Shown in pieces: positions 20,931 through 31,982 of a stretch of 64,000 nucleotides of DNA. The notes below the pieces were generated by a model. The model saw only the letters and a program-made list of their open reading frames with translations. It was not told the origin of the DNA and did no database searches. Made by a program: the position numbers and the translations under genes. Each line of letters opens with the position of its first letter. Position 1 is the stretch's first letter. The stretch is from Verrucomicrobiota bacterium (lineage in GTDB: Bacteria; Verrucomicrobiota; Verrucomicrobiia; Limisphaerales; JACQFS01): NCBI GenBank assembly GCA_016199935.1, contig JACQFS010000015.1, positions 39,455 to 103,454 on the forward strand. The letters run 5' to 3'.

Positions 20931-22013
20931 ATGAGCACTGGCTTGAACATCCCCAAAAGTGGCGCGCTGGACTTCCTGTCCCTCGGCGCGCTCGTCCACC
21001 GGCTTGATCCCGGCATCATCCCGTTCCGCAAGGCGTCGCACTGCGACATCCACGTGAGCGGCGGCGAATTCAACGTGTCGGCGAATCTTTCCGACTGCTT
21101 CCGCCTGAACACGGGCGTCGCGAGCGCGATGGTGGATTATCCGATTGGCGATCTCATTGCCGAGCGCGTGCGCGCGATGGGCGTGAAGCCGTTCTACAAA
21201 AAGTTCAAGCACGACGGCGTGCGCGGGCCGAACATGGCGACCGTGTATTCCGACCGCGGCCAGGGCGTGCGCGCGCCCGTGGTGTTTTACAACCGCAGCA
21301 ACGAAGCCGCCGCGCAGCTCAAGAGCGGTGACTTTAACTGGAAGGAAATCTTTGGCGCGGGCGTGCGGTGGTTCCACAGCGGCGGCATTTTCGCGGCGCT
21401 CTCCGAGACGACCGGCGAACTCATCATCGACGCGATGAAGACCGCCAAGGCACACGGAGCCATCACGTCCTTCGACCTGAACTACCGGCAGAAGCTCTGG
21501 GACATCTGGGGCGGCCAGTCCAAGGCCGTGGGAGTGCTCGCGCGCATCGTCGAACACGTGGACGTGCTCGTCGGCAATGAGGAGGATCTTCAGAAGGGCC
21601 TTGGCGTCGAGGGCCAGGACGTGGAGAGCGCGTCCAAGCTCGACCCGTCGGCGTTCTACGCGGTCATCGAGAAGGCCACGAAGAAATTCCCGAACGTGAA
21701 GGCGGTCGCCACCACGCTGCGGGAAGTCCATTCCACCAATCGCCACACCTGGGGTGCCGTTGCGTGGGTCAACGGCAAGACCTACCAATCACCGATGTGC
21801 GAGCTCGACGTCGTGGACCGCGTGGGCGGCGGCGACGGCTACGCGGCGGGTTTCTTCTACGGCCTGCTCTCCGGCGCGAACGAACAGGAATCCGTGAACC
21901 TCGGCTGGGCGCACGGCGCGCTCCTCACCACCTTCCCCGGCGACACCACGATGGCGACGGTCGAACAGGTGAAGGCCAATGCCAAAGGCGGCTCCGCCCG
22001 CATTCAGCGCTGA
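20931..22013 (+). CDS. PfkB-family carbohydrate kinase
   Basis: PfkB fold: VSGGEFNVSANLS near the N-terminus, DVLVGNEEDLQ, and C-terminal VDRVGGGDGYAAGFFYGLL motif; ATG at 20931. Confidence 0.88.
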   Translation: MSTGLNIPKSGALDFLSLGALVHRLDPGIIPFRKASHCDIHVSGGEFNVSANLSDCFRLNTGVASAMVDYPIGDLIAERVRAMGVKPFYKKFKHDGVRGPNMATVYSDRGQGVRAPVVFYNRSNEAAAQLKSGDFNWKEIFGAGVRWFHSGGIFAALSETTGELIIDAMKTAKAHGAITSFDLNYRQKLWDIWGGQSKAVGVLARIVEHVDVLVGNEEDLQKGLGVEGQDVESASKLDPSAFYAVIEKATKKFPNVKAVATTLREVHSTNRHTWGAVAWVNGKTYQSPMCELDVVDRVGGGDGYAAGFFYGLLSGANEQESVNLGWAHGALLTTFPGDTTMATVEQVKANAKGGSARIQR

Positions 22014-22042
22014 ACGGAAGCGACCCAAAGTCTCCACAAACA

Positions 22043-22075
22043 GAAAAGACCCGGGGCCATCCCGGGTCTTTTTTG
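22043..22075. terminator. Rho-independent terminator, possibly bidirectional
   Basis: aaaagacccggg-gccat-cccgggtctttttt stem-loop with T-tract, between convergent PfkB kinase (+) and zinc-ribbon gene (-). Confidence 0.9.
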
Positions 22076-22156
22076 TTTGGGTTGGGGTTGGGTGCGGATT
22101 TCGAAAACCGAGCCAGAATCACCGAACGTCGAGGGCGACCTCCCGCAAGAAGAAGT

Positions 22157-22363
22157 TCAAGCCAGGAAACGGTTGTTGCACAACCGACATTTCATCCGCA
22201 CCGCTGAGCCGAGTCCCGGCAAGGTAAGGGCGCTGGTCACGACTGACATCGGAACGAGCTTCAAGTTCTCGGCTGCCGCCAAGTCTAGCTTCGTGTCTTT
22301 GCTGCCGCACTTCGGACAACGCGCCGAGAATACTTCAAACTTCGGTGGGCGCTTTCGCTTCAT
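22157..22363 (-). CDS. Small zinc-ribbon-like protein (68 aa)
   Basis: CPKCGSKDTK...CRLCNNRF four-cysteine pattern; starts 16 nt downstream of the sulfatase stop. Confidence 0.6.
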   Translation of the reverse strand: MKRKRPPKFEVFSARCPKCGSKDTKLDLAAAENLKLVPMSVVTSALTLPGLGSAVRMKCRLCNNRFLA

Positions 22364-22379
22364 TCGCGATGCGAGAAGG

Positions 22380-24134
<1,755 letters not shown>

Positions 24135-24190
24135 GGCGGTGGAGGTCGCGTTGAGGACGCCTGAAATCGGCGCGAACTTCAAGTGATTCA

Positions 24191-24305
24191 TGTAGGGCAG
24201 GCTTCCAGCCTGCCGGTTAGCCGGGCATCTTGCCCGGCGGTTTTGAAACGCGCGGACACGAGGCAGGATGCCTCGTGAACCGGCAGGCTGGAAGCCTGCC
24301 CTACA
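24191..24305. repeat. Composite palindromic element with perfect 28-bp terminal inverted repeats and two internal hairpins
   Basis: 24191-24218 tgtagggcaggcttccagcctgccggtt is the exact reverse complement of 24278-24305; internal hairpins gccgggcatcttgcccggc and cacgaggcaggatgcctcgtg. Confidence 0.93.
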
Positions 24306-24349
24306 TCACGCCCAGCCGTCCGACGCGTCGGACGAGTTCGGCCTTCCGA

Positions 24350-25594
24350 TTAAAACTTCACGCTCACCTGTGTGGCCACCATTTGCTCGCCCTGTTGCAG
24401 GTAGCCCTGCTGGTGGCTGTAGCTGTATTGCACCTTGGCCTGCACGTGGCGCGTGAAACGCCAGCCCAGCGCGGCGTCCGCGCGCCAGAGGTTGCGGTCC
24501 CACTGCGCCTCGCCGCCGAGGCCGTTGGGAATCTTGCCGAAGAATTGCTGGTTCCATCGCAGCGCGCCGAAGAGGTGCGGCGTGAACTTGTATTTCGTCT
24601 CAACGTAATAGGCGAGCGTGTCGGCGTTGCCGACGTTCGGCACGTCGAAGCGCGACGCGAAAATTTCCGCCCACACCTGCCAGTGCCGCCACGACCAGTT
24701 CGCGTCGGCGGCGAGCGTGATCTGCGGAAAATCGCCAAGGCTCGTGCCGGCCGGGAGCGTGGGCTTTGCGGCGGGGAGCAGATACGCGCCGCGGCTGAAC
24801 GACGCGCCGAAATTCCACGCCGCGCTGGGCCGCACGCCGACGCGACCGCTGACGGTCGGATTGCTCCAGCCAAGCTCGGTCGCATCCCACGCGGAGGGGC
24901 GCGAGGAGATGGAGGCGTTCTTCACTTCGAGCGCGTAGTCGAACTTCTCCACGCGCCCGAACACACTCGCGCCGCTCGCGTAGCTCGGCCCCCACACGAC
25001 CGGCAGCCACGCGCCCTTGCGGTCGGGGATGTTGCGGCGCGCGAGCATCGCGGCGGGCGACGCGGGTGCGGCCTGGTCGGTGATCACGGTGACGTTCTCG
25101 TAAGGCGCGGGCGCGGTGATGAACGGATTCTCCCACGCGAGATGGCGCGGCACCCAGTTGCCGACGGCGGTGGCAAATTTTCCAACCTGCACGTTCAACT
25201 CGCCCGCGCGCCACGGCGTCCAGCGCAGCAGATACTCGTCGAAGCGCGCGTCGCCGTTGTGCTGCTTCAGGCCCACGTCGAAGCCGCGGTCGGCGCGGAA
25301 CTGCACGAAGCTGTAAAACTGTTCGCCCAGCCGCGCGTCGAGGAAGAGGGAGAGGCGTGGATTGAAAAAGAAATTGTCGGTCGGGAAAATCAGGCCGGGC
25401 GGATTTCCCTCATGGTAATAGCCTTCGAGGTCGAGCCGTCCACTGAGGTCGGTGCGGAAGAAACCGCCGGGCGATTGCACGAAGAGCGCGTCATCGAGCT
25501 TGTCGAGCAACTCCTGCGCGGGGGCCGACGCCGAGAGCGCGAGCAGCAGCAGGAGCGGAAGCCAGCGTCGGCAGAATGCGCTCGTTCGTTTCAC
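24350..25594 (-). CDS. Outer-membrane beta-barrel/porin-like protein
   Basis: Signal peptide, alternating aromatic beta-strand pattern, C-terminal ...VATQVSVKF ending in Phe; start overlaps the cyclase stop. Confidence 0.72.
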   Translation of the reverse strand: MKRTSAFCRRWLPLLLLLALSASAPAQELLDKLDDALFVQSPGGFFRTDLSGRLDLEGYYHEGNPPGLIFPTDNFFFNPRLSLFLDARLGEQFYSFVQFRADRGFDVGLKQHNGDARFDEYLLRWTPWRAGELNVQVGKFATAVGNWVPRHLAWENPFITAPAPYENVTVITDQAAPASPAAMLARRNIPDRKGAWLPVVWGPSYASGASVFGRVEKFDYALEVKNASISSRPSAWDATELGWSNPTVSGRVGVRPSAAWNFGASFSRGAYLLPAAKPTLPAGTSLGDFPQITLAADANWSWRHWQVWAEIFASRFDVPNVGNADTLAYYVETKYKFTPHLFGALRWNQQFFGKIPNGLGGEAQWDRNLWRADAALGWRFTRHVQAKVQYSYSHQQGYLQQGEQMVATQVSVKF

Positions 25595-27507
25595 GATTCC
25601 TCCGGGCGCGAGCGGACCTCGGTGAGGCGGTAGGCGTTCACGAGGTCGGTGAATCCCTTGAGGCGCATTTCGGGCAGCGGCTCGGAGTTGATGAAGCCGC
25701 TGAGTCGCGTGCGGGTGGATTCGTCAATCACCACCTCCATCCGGCCGGCGATGGAGCAGAGGCGTGAGCCGAGGTTCACGCGTTCACCGAGCACGGTGTA
25801 GTTGAGGCGGTCGGCCGAACCCATGCAGCCCGCGACGACGCGGCCGGTGGAGACGCCGATGCCGATGGCGATTTTGTGCGCGGAGGTTTCGTTCAATTTC
25901 GTCCGCTCCTGGATCATCCGCAGCGCGCAGCGGGCGGCGTGGTGGGCGTCGTGCCCGTAACTTTTTGGCGCGCCGAAGACGGCCATGATCAGGTCGCCGA
26001 CGAATTTGTCCACGACGCCGTGGTGTTCATAGACCACGGCGGTGAGCGCGGTCATGTGCTCGTTCAGCATGGCGATGACCTCGGCGGGCGGCATGGTCTG
26101 CGTGAGCGCGGTGAAGCCGCGGATGTCGCAGAAAAGCACGCTGACGTCGCGCAGTTCGCCGCCGAGCGCGACCTCGCCTTTCATCATCGCCTCGGCGACC
26201 TCCTTGTCGGCGACTTGCGAAAGCACGGCCTGGTAGCGCTGGCTGAGCGCGAGGCCGTCGGCCATTTCGTTGAACGACGCGGCGAGCTGGCCGATCTCGT
26301 CGCGCGACCGGACGGGCACCTTCACGTCGAAATTTCCCGCGCGAATTTCACGGGTGCCGCGGACGAGCTGCTGGATCGGGACGGTGAGGCCGTGCGAGAT
26401 GAAGAGGATGAGCACGAGCGCGCCGGCGAGCGCCACCGCGCCGAAGCCGATGATGCGCCAGCGGACCTCGCGCTCCTCCTGCCGCGCGGCGTTGAGCGAG
26501 AAAAGGCAGACCTGGCAGGCGGCGGGAAAGGTGGAGCCGGGATTGAGCACCTTGTAGAAGACGCGGTGGGGCACGCCGTCCACGTCGGCCACGAAATCAT
26601 CGCGGGCGTTGCCGGACTTGACGAGTTCACGGGCGATGGACATCGCGAGGGTATCCCGCACCGATTCGGGAATGGTGTGGGAATAAATTTTTGCGTCGAG
26701 CCAGATGCCGCTGAGCAACTGGCCGAACTCACTGCGCCGGCTGAAGTCGAACATCGCCTGCTCGCCGAAGTCCGCGAGCGGGAAGCCGACCACGAACGCG
26801 CCGAGTGTCTCGTTGTCCGCCTTGTCGATGATCGGAGTGATGACGAACTCGCGCAGCGGGGTGGCGGGATCTTCGGTGTCCGCGAGCATATAGCCGATCT
26901 CCTGCCGCTTGAGCGCGCGGGAGGTCTTGCCGGCCATGAAACTTTTCACCTGATCGTTTTGCTTTTTGGCCGGGGAGTTTTTGCCGGCACCGGCCTTGCC
27001 GGTCGGGCTTTTCTTCAAGCCGTTCACGCGCGGGTCCGTGGTCGGGAGGACGATGCCCGAGAGATTGAGCACGCGGATGAACGGCAACTCCGCGGCTTTT
27101 CGCTGCGTGCCTCCGGGCTTGCCGTCGGCTGGTCGGCCGAGGGCGCTCGCGGGCGGCGCGCCGGGCGAGCCGTCGCCCGGCCCGCTCAACCGGAACATCC
27201 CCAGCAGTTCGGTGTAGACGTTGTCGTGGACCAGTTGCGGGTCCTCCCTTTTGTTCAGCACCTCCTGCATCGCCGCGACGACCCGGGTGGACTTGCCCAG
27301 CTCATCGCATTTTGCCGCGACGGTGGCGAGGCGTTGGGACTGGCGGTCGGAGAAGTAACTGATCTGCGAATGGAACTGCTCCTCGAAGAGGCGCTTGTAG
27401 GTCGCCTGCACGCGCTGCTGCGTCACGAGCATCGTCGCGCCCGTCACCCCGGCGACGATGAACGACATCGCGAGGATGAGCTTGGTGCGGAAACTCAGCG
27501 CGAGCAT
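25591..27507 (-). CDS. Class III adenylate/guanylate cyclase with periplasmic sensor region and HAMP domain
   Basis: Two TM segments, HAMP-like TVPIQQLVRGTREIRAGNFDVKVPVRSRDEIGQLAASFNEMADGL, cyclase VSVLFCDIRGFTALTQTM...DKFVGDLIMAVFGAP. Confidence 0.92.
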   Translation of the reverse strand: MLALSFRTKLILAMSFIVAGVTGATMLVTQQRVQATYKRLFEEQFHSQISYFSDRQSQRLATVAAKCDELGKSTRVVAAMQEVLNKREDPQLVHDNVYTELLGMFRLSGPGDGSPGAPPASALGRPADGKPGGTQRKAAELPFIRVLNLSGIVLPTTDPRVNGLKKSPTGKAGAGKNSPAKKQNDQVKSFMAGKTSRALKRQEIGYMLADTEDPATPLREFVITPIIDKADNETLGAFVVGFPLADFGEQAMFDFSRRSEFGQLLSGIWLDAKIYSHTIPESVRDTLAMSIARELVKSGNARDDFVADVDGVPHRVFYKVLNPGSTFPAACQVCLFSLNAARQEEREVRWRIIGFGAVALAGALVLILFISHGLTVPIQQLVRGTREIRAGNFDVKVPVRSRDEIGQLAASFNEMADGLALSQRYQAVLSQVADKEVAEAMMKGEVALGGELRDVSVLFCDIRGFTALTQTMPPAEVIAMLNEHMTALTAVVYEHHGVVDKFVGDLIMAVFGAPKSYGHDAHHAARCALRMIQERTKLNETSAHKIAIGIGVSTGRVVAGCMGSADRLNYTVLGERVNLGSRLCSIAGRMEVVIDESTRTRLSGFINSEPLPEMRLKGFTDLVNAYRLTEVRSRPEES

Positions 27508-27535
27508 GGGCGGGCGATGGTGGAAGTTGGCAGGC

Positions 27536-28219
27536 TCATTGGCTCTCCCCGGACGGGGCGGGAAAATTGATCCGCAGCGTCTCGCCGTCCGTCAACGTCA
27601 CGCGTTGTTCGCGCACGGTCTTCTCGTCAATCCACGCCTTGAGCGTGAACGTCCCCGCCGGCAGACCCGCGAGCCGGAATTTTCCACCGGGCGCGGTGCT
27701 GGTGAAATGCGGCGTGGCCAGCACGAGAATTGCGCCACGCATATGATCGTGGATGTCGCAATAGAGCCGCACCACCCCGGGCTGTTCGAAGGTCAGCGCC
27801 GCGGGGGTCTCATCCATGCGGTAGCGGCCCAGGTCGAAGCGCTTGGTTTTGGAGTAGGAGAAGACGTTGTGGTATTCCGCGTCCTGGTTCGGGAACTCGA
27901 CGCGCGTGCCGACGCCGACCGGCAGCACCGCATGCTCGAATTGAAACTGCCGCTGGGCCATCCGCAACACCCGCGGCGCGGCGGGCTTGGGAAAATCGCC
28001 CTCGAGATACACCACCGCGACGGGCACCGGCGGCGGGGCCACTTCGCCCGCGGCCTGGTAGCGGACGGTCGGCGCGGTGCCTTTCGGCGGCGGCAGCGTG
28101 ACGGCTCCCTCGATGATGGCCTCGGCGTGCAACTGCGCGCCAGCCAGCCACGCGATTGCGCACGTGAACACCGCGCGCGACCAACCGCGGTGGACGATGG
28201 GATTTCCGAGGGTCGGCAC
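27536..28219 (-). CDS. Cupredoxin-like periplasmic protein with carboxypeptidase-regulatory-like C-terminus
   Basis: EYHNVFSYSKTKRFDLGRY...VVRLYCDIHDHMRGAILV (His/Cys/His/Met cupredoxin-like ligands), FRLAGLPAGTFTLKAW; GTG at 28219 is a plausible start because the longer ORF overlaps the divergent gene. Confidence 0.7.
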   Translation of the reverse strand: MPTLGNPIVHRGWSRAVFTCAIAWLAGAQLHAEAIIEGAVTLPPPKGTAPTVRYQAAGEVAPPPVPVAVVYLEGDFPKPAAPRVLRMAQRQFQFEHAVLPVGVGTRVEFPNQDAEYHNVFSYSKTKRFDLGRYRMDETPAALTFEQPGVVRLYCDIHDHMRGAILVLATPHFTSTAPGGKFRLAGLPAGTFTLKAWIDEKTVREQRVTLTDGETLRINFPAPSGESQ

Positions 28220-28315
28220 GGCGCGACTATTACCGCGCCCGACCGGGCAAGGCAACCCCGGCGGCGGGCGCGCTGGGCGGTTGCGATGCGCGCCGGCTTT
28301 CAGTAAACTGCGCCC

Positions 28316-28546
28316 ATGCCGATCTACGAATTTCATTGCGACGACTGCGAGCAGGACAGCGAGGTGCTGGTGCGTTCCTCCGATTGGAAAGGGACCCAGT
28401 GCCCCGCGTGCGGCTCGACCCGGTTGCAGAAAAAATTCTCCACCTTCGCCTCATCCAGCGCCGGCGGTGCGGCCGAGGCGCCCGCGTGCTCCGGCCAGCC
28501 GCGCTCGTGCGGGATGTGCGGCACGGGCCGGCCGCACTCGCACTGA
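28316..28546 (+). CDS. FmdB-family zinc-ribbon regulatory-like protein
   Basis: MPIYEFHCDDCEQDSEVLVRSSDWKGTQCPACGSTRLQKKFSTF. Confidence 0.88.
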   Translation: MPIYEFHCDDCEQDSEVLVRSSDWKGTQCPACGSTRLQKKFSTFASSSAGGAAEAPACSGQPRSCGMCGTGRPHSH

Positions 28547-28645
28547 GGCACAGGGCGGGGGAGAAAGGGGGAAAGGGAGCGGGGGAGAAATTTTCTGTTC
28601 GCGCGTCGGGGTGCTCTCCACTTTACCACCGCCCCCTTTCCCGGC

Positions 28646-29323
28646 CTAGCGGCAAGCCTCCTCCGCGCTGACCTTGAGCAAATTCTCCACCGCCCACGCC
28701 GGCTTATGCTCGACCAGTTCCGGCAGCTTCGCGCCGCCCGTCGCGACCGCGAGGCAGCGCGCGCCGATGGCCCGCGCGCACTCGATGTCCAGCGGCGTGT
28801 CGCCGATGACGAGGATCTCCTCGCCGCTAAGTTCGCGCTGCAACACGCCCTTGCCCCGCAGTTTGGCGACGCCAGCGAGCTTGTTGCGGTCGTGATGATC
28901 GTCACCGAACGCGCCGGTCAGGAAAGGTTCCCACAGATTGAAATGGCGCAGCTTGATCTCCGCGCCGAGCCGGATGTTGCCGGTGAGCAGGCCCAGCGCG
29001 GGTGGCTCCGGCAGGGCACGCAAACCCCCGATGAACTCCGCCACGCCCGCGCACGTGCCACCCGTGTGTTCGTGCAACGACTCCGCCAGCCAGAACACGT
29101 AGCGCGTGAAAAACTGCTCGGCGTTCTGGCGTGTCGGCGCGACGCGGTGCCTGTGGAAAAGTTCGCGCAGCAATCCGGTATCGGTGCGCCCGGCGAATTT
29201 CACGCCCTCGGTCGGGCGCTCGATGCCGAATGCGCCGGTGAACGCCCGCCCGAACGCCCGCACCCCCGCGCCCCCGCTGTGGATGAGCGTGCCATCAATG
29301 TCGAAGAGGACCAGTTTGACCAT
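28646..29323 (-). CDS. HAD-superfamily hydrolase
   Basis: MVKLVLFDIDGTLIHSGGAG and ILVIGDTPLDIECARAIGA motifs; ATG at 29323. Confidence 0.9.
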   Translation of the reverse strand: MVKLVLFDIDGTLIHSGGAGVRAFGRAFTGAFGIERPTEGVKFAGRTDTGLLRELFHRHRVAPTRQNAEQFFTRYVFWLAESLHEHTGGTCAGVAEFIGGLRALPEPPALGLLTGNIRLGAEIKLRHFNLWEPFLTGAFGDDHHDRNKLAGVAKLRGKGVLQRELSGEEILVIGDTPLDIECARAIGARCLAVATGGAKLPELVEHKPAWAVENLLKVSAEEACR

Positions 29324-29376
29324 GCGCGCCGAGTATCCCCCTCCGCCGGCGTTTGTCCATCGCGCCTCGGGCAACC

Positions 29377-31935
29377 CTAGCGCTTCACCGTCACCCACAC
29401 GGGCGACGACCACGCCATGTTGCCATCGACCTGCTCGACGCGGAGGTAATAGCGGTTCTCGCCGGCGAGCGGGGCGGCGTCGGTGAACGTCGCTGCGAGC
29501 TCGCGTTTGCCTGGCTCGTAAACTTTGTAGTTCACCTCGTTGCGGACGATGGTGACGCGCTTGAGAGACGCGGTGCCGTTGACGGCGAATTTCAGCTCGG
29601 GCTTGCCGCTCGTTTCGAGCAGCGTGCCCATCGGTTTGCCGTCGCAACTGAACTCGACGAAGATCTTGTCCGTCGCCGCGATGCTGCGGCGCGCGCGGAA
29701 GCCCTCGATGATCCCGAGCCGCGTGTTCTCCTCCACGTAAACGCCGCCGAAGGACGTGTGCTGCGAGATGTGGTCCGAACTGGCGAACACGCCGAGCTTG
29801 TGGCCCTTCGCCAGCGCGTGCTGATAGACGCCGTTGTTGCGCTCCGCGCCGAAATCGGTGATCGGCTCGGGCGGCGCGGGGATGACCGCCTTGGACGCGG
29901 TGTCCGCCGTGTATTTCTGCCCGACGCGCAGGCCGACGGTCGGCTGCGGCGCGCCCAGTCCCTCGTAGCTCACGCGCGCGCCCTGGAAAATTTCCACGGT
30001 GTTCTCGAGCTTGCCGTCAATGCGTTCGTATTTGTCCCAATCGGTGCCCATGCCCGTGGCGCCGGTGTGGCTGATGAGCGCGACGGGCTGGCCGTATTTG
30101 CCGAGCACGTCCCAGAGTTCCGTCGGTTCGATTTCACCGACACCGGGGTTCACGGGATAGAGCGCGTTCCACTGCGAGGCTTCGTAAAGTTTGCGGTTGA
30201 TGTAAACGATCGGCCCGCCGCGCTGCGGGAAAACGACGTTGCGATGGCCCCACGGATATTTCTGCTCCCGCTCGTAGGCGTAGAGCGAGTTGAACCGGCC
30301 CGGTGCGTAGAAGATGTCCACCATGCGCTGCGTCTGCCACCACTCGTAGGGATCGTATTTCTTCACGATGTCCGTGTGGTCGCTCGTGCCGAGGAAATCC
30401 AGCGCGGCCATGTCGTAGGCGTAACGGAAATGTTCGAGCACGCAGCCGTCGAAGCCGGTGCGGCAGTTCGAGAAATCCGTGTGCCGGTGCAGGTCGCCGT
30501 AAACGAGCGTGTATTTCTTCCCGCCGATGCTCCAGGTGTGATGTTGGTTGCGCGGGCGGTCGGGCGTGGGCGCGTTCAGGTAAGGCTCGGGCTCCGCGAG
30601 CATCGTGACCCTCACGGCAGGCTCCTTGAACGGCGCGAACTTGTTCTGCACCTCGGCGAGATAAACCCCCGCGGTGAGCACGAGCTTCGTCTCGCGCTTG
30701 TCGCTCGCCCAGCAGAGCAACATTTTGTCTCCGCTGCGCGCGAGCGTGCAGCGGCGGTCCTGGCCGAACGCGCTGTCCGGCACTTCCATCGGCTGCGACC
30801 ACGCCTTCGCCGCCGCGTCGTATTTCGTGACCGCGATCATCCAGCGGTTGAGAAAATAAAACCGCCACGCGAGCCAGGGATTGCCGTCGGCGTCGGTCGC
30901 GAGCGTGGGAAGATTTACAGCGCCCGCTACGCGCGGCGCCGGTTTGCCGTCCGTCGGAACCGGCACCTCGGTAAATTTTCCCGAGGCAATGTCGAAGTAA
31001 CCGAACAGGATCCGCTTCATTCCGTTTAGTCCGGTGTCGCTCTCGTGGCCGCGCAACGGCTTGCCCCACTGGCGACGCCCGCGTTCGCCGGAAATCCAAA
31101 AGCCCTTGTCATCCTTCGCGGCGACGATGCTCGCGCGCGCCTCGTATTCCGGCGAACTCGTGAGCTGGCGCTCCTGCGCGCGCCCATCGAGGCCGACCCG
31201 GGTCAGGTAAATGTTGAATTCACCGCCACGTGACGAATCGAATGCGATCCACGCACCGTCCTTGCCGTCGAAGGCGAGGCGCGGCTCCCAGTTGCCGCCA
31301 TCCGGTTTGCTCACGGCGATTTCCTTCGACCACCTGTCGGACTTCGGATCGAGCCAGCGCGCGAAGACGTCGCCCTGTCCGCGGCGGAGCGATTGCCACG
31401 TGACCCACACGCGTCCGGCACGATCGGTGCCCGCGTCGGCGAAAGTGTCGCTGCCGGCGGATTCAGCGAGCGTCGTCACGGCGTCGAGCTTGCCGTTGGT
31501 GAAGCGACGCGCGCGCAATGTCACGACATCGCGCGAGTCCACCTGCCCCCAAAACGTCCACACCGCGCCGTCGCCCCCGACGGTGATCGCGGGCTGATGC
31601 ACCACGCCGGGATCGGAGAGCGTGGCCACGGTTTCGATTCCGCCCGCCGCCTTGCGCGCGAGCTTCAGCACGTCGGCCTTGCCGTCGTGTTCAATGAAGG
31701 CAATCCACAGCGTGCCTTGCGCGTCGGGCGTCATTGCCGGGAAGTCGCGGTGCAGATTCAGATCGGTGAGTTCCCAACGCTGGCCCACCGGCGAGGCGGG
31801 CGGACCGGACGCTTGTTGCGCGGCCTTCTTGCCGGCGGCTTTCTTCCCGGCCTTCTTCTCGGCGGCCACAGCCAGGATGGTGACGAACGCAAGTCCCACG
31901 GCCGTGGCCGAGCGGAGAATCTGGATGGTCTTCAT
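29377..31935 (-). CDS. Secreted PHP-like/DUF3604-type protein with N-terminal propeller-like region
   Basis: YTLVYGDLHRHTDFSNC...FLGTSDHTDI metal-site motifs; signal peptide followed by a Lys/Ala-rich stretch. Confidence 0.8.
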   Translation of the reverse strand: MKTIQILRSATAVGLAFVTILAVAAEKKAGKKAAGKKAAQQASGPPASPVGQRWELTDLNLHRDFPAMTPDAQGTLWIAFIEHDGKADVLKLARKAAGGIETVATLSDPGVVHQPAITVGGDGAVWTFWGQVDSRDVVTLRARRFTNGKLDAVTTLAESAGSDTFADAGTDRAGRVWVTWQSLRRGQGDVFARWLDPKSDRWSKEIAVSKPDGGNWEPRLAFDGKDGAWIAFDSSRGGEFNIYLTRVGLDGRAQERQLTSSPEYEARASIVAAKDDKGFWISGERGRRQWGKPLRGHESDTGLNGMKRILFGYFDIASGKFTEVPVPTDGKPAPRVAGAVNLPTLATDADGNPWLAWRFYFLNRWMIAVTKYDAAAKAWSQPMEVPDSAFGQDRRCTLARSGDKMLLCWASDKRETKLVLTAGVYLAEVQNKFAPFKEPAVRVTMLAEPEPYLNAPTPDRPRNQHHTWSIGGKKYTLVYGDLHRHTDFSNCRTGFDGCVLEHFRYAYDMAALDFLGTSDHTDIVKKYDPYEWWQTQRMVDIFYAPGRFNSLYAYEREQKYPWGHRNVVFPQRGGPIVYINRKLYEASQWNALYPVNPGVGEIEPTELWDVLGKYGQPVALISHTGATGMGTDWDKYERIDGKLENTVEIFQGARVSYEGLGAPQPTVGLRVGQKYTADTASKAVIPAPPEPITDFGAERNNGVYQHALAKGHKLGVFASSDHISQHTSFGGVYVEENTRLGIIEGFRARRSIAATDKIFVEFSCDGKPMGTLLETSGKPELKFAVNGTASLKRVTIVRNEVNYKVYEPGKRELAATFTDAAPLAGENRYYLRVEQVDGNMAWSSPVWVTVKR

Positions 31936-31982
31936 GGAAGAATGAGCGATGTGTTTGGACTGCGAAGCTTGCGGCCCTCGTT

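Noticed and set aside
24191-24305. Insertion sequence with terminal inverted repeats
   Set aside because: Only 115 bp with no transposase ORF; better described as a non-autonomous palindromic element. No target-site duplication was evident by eye.
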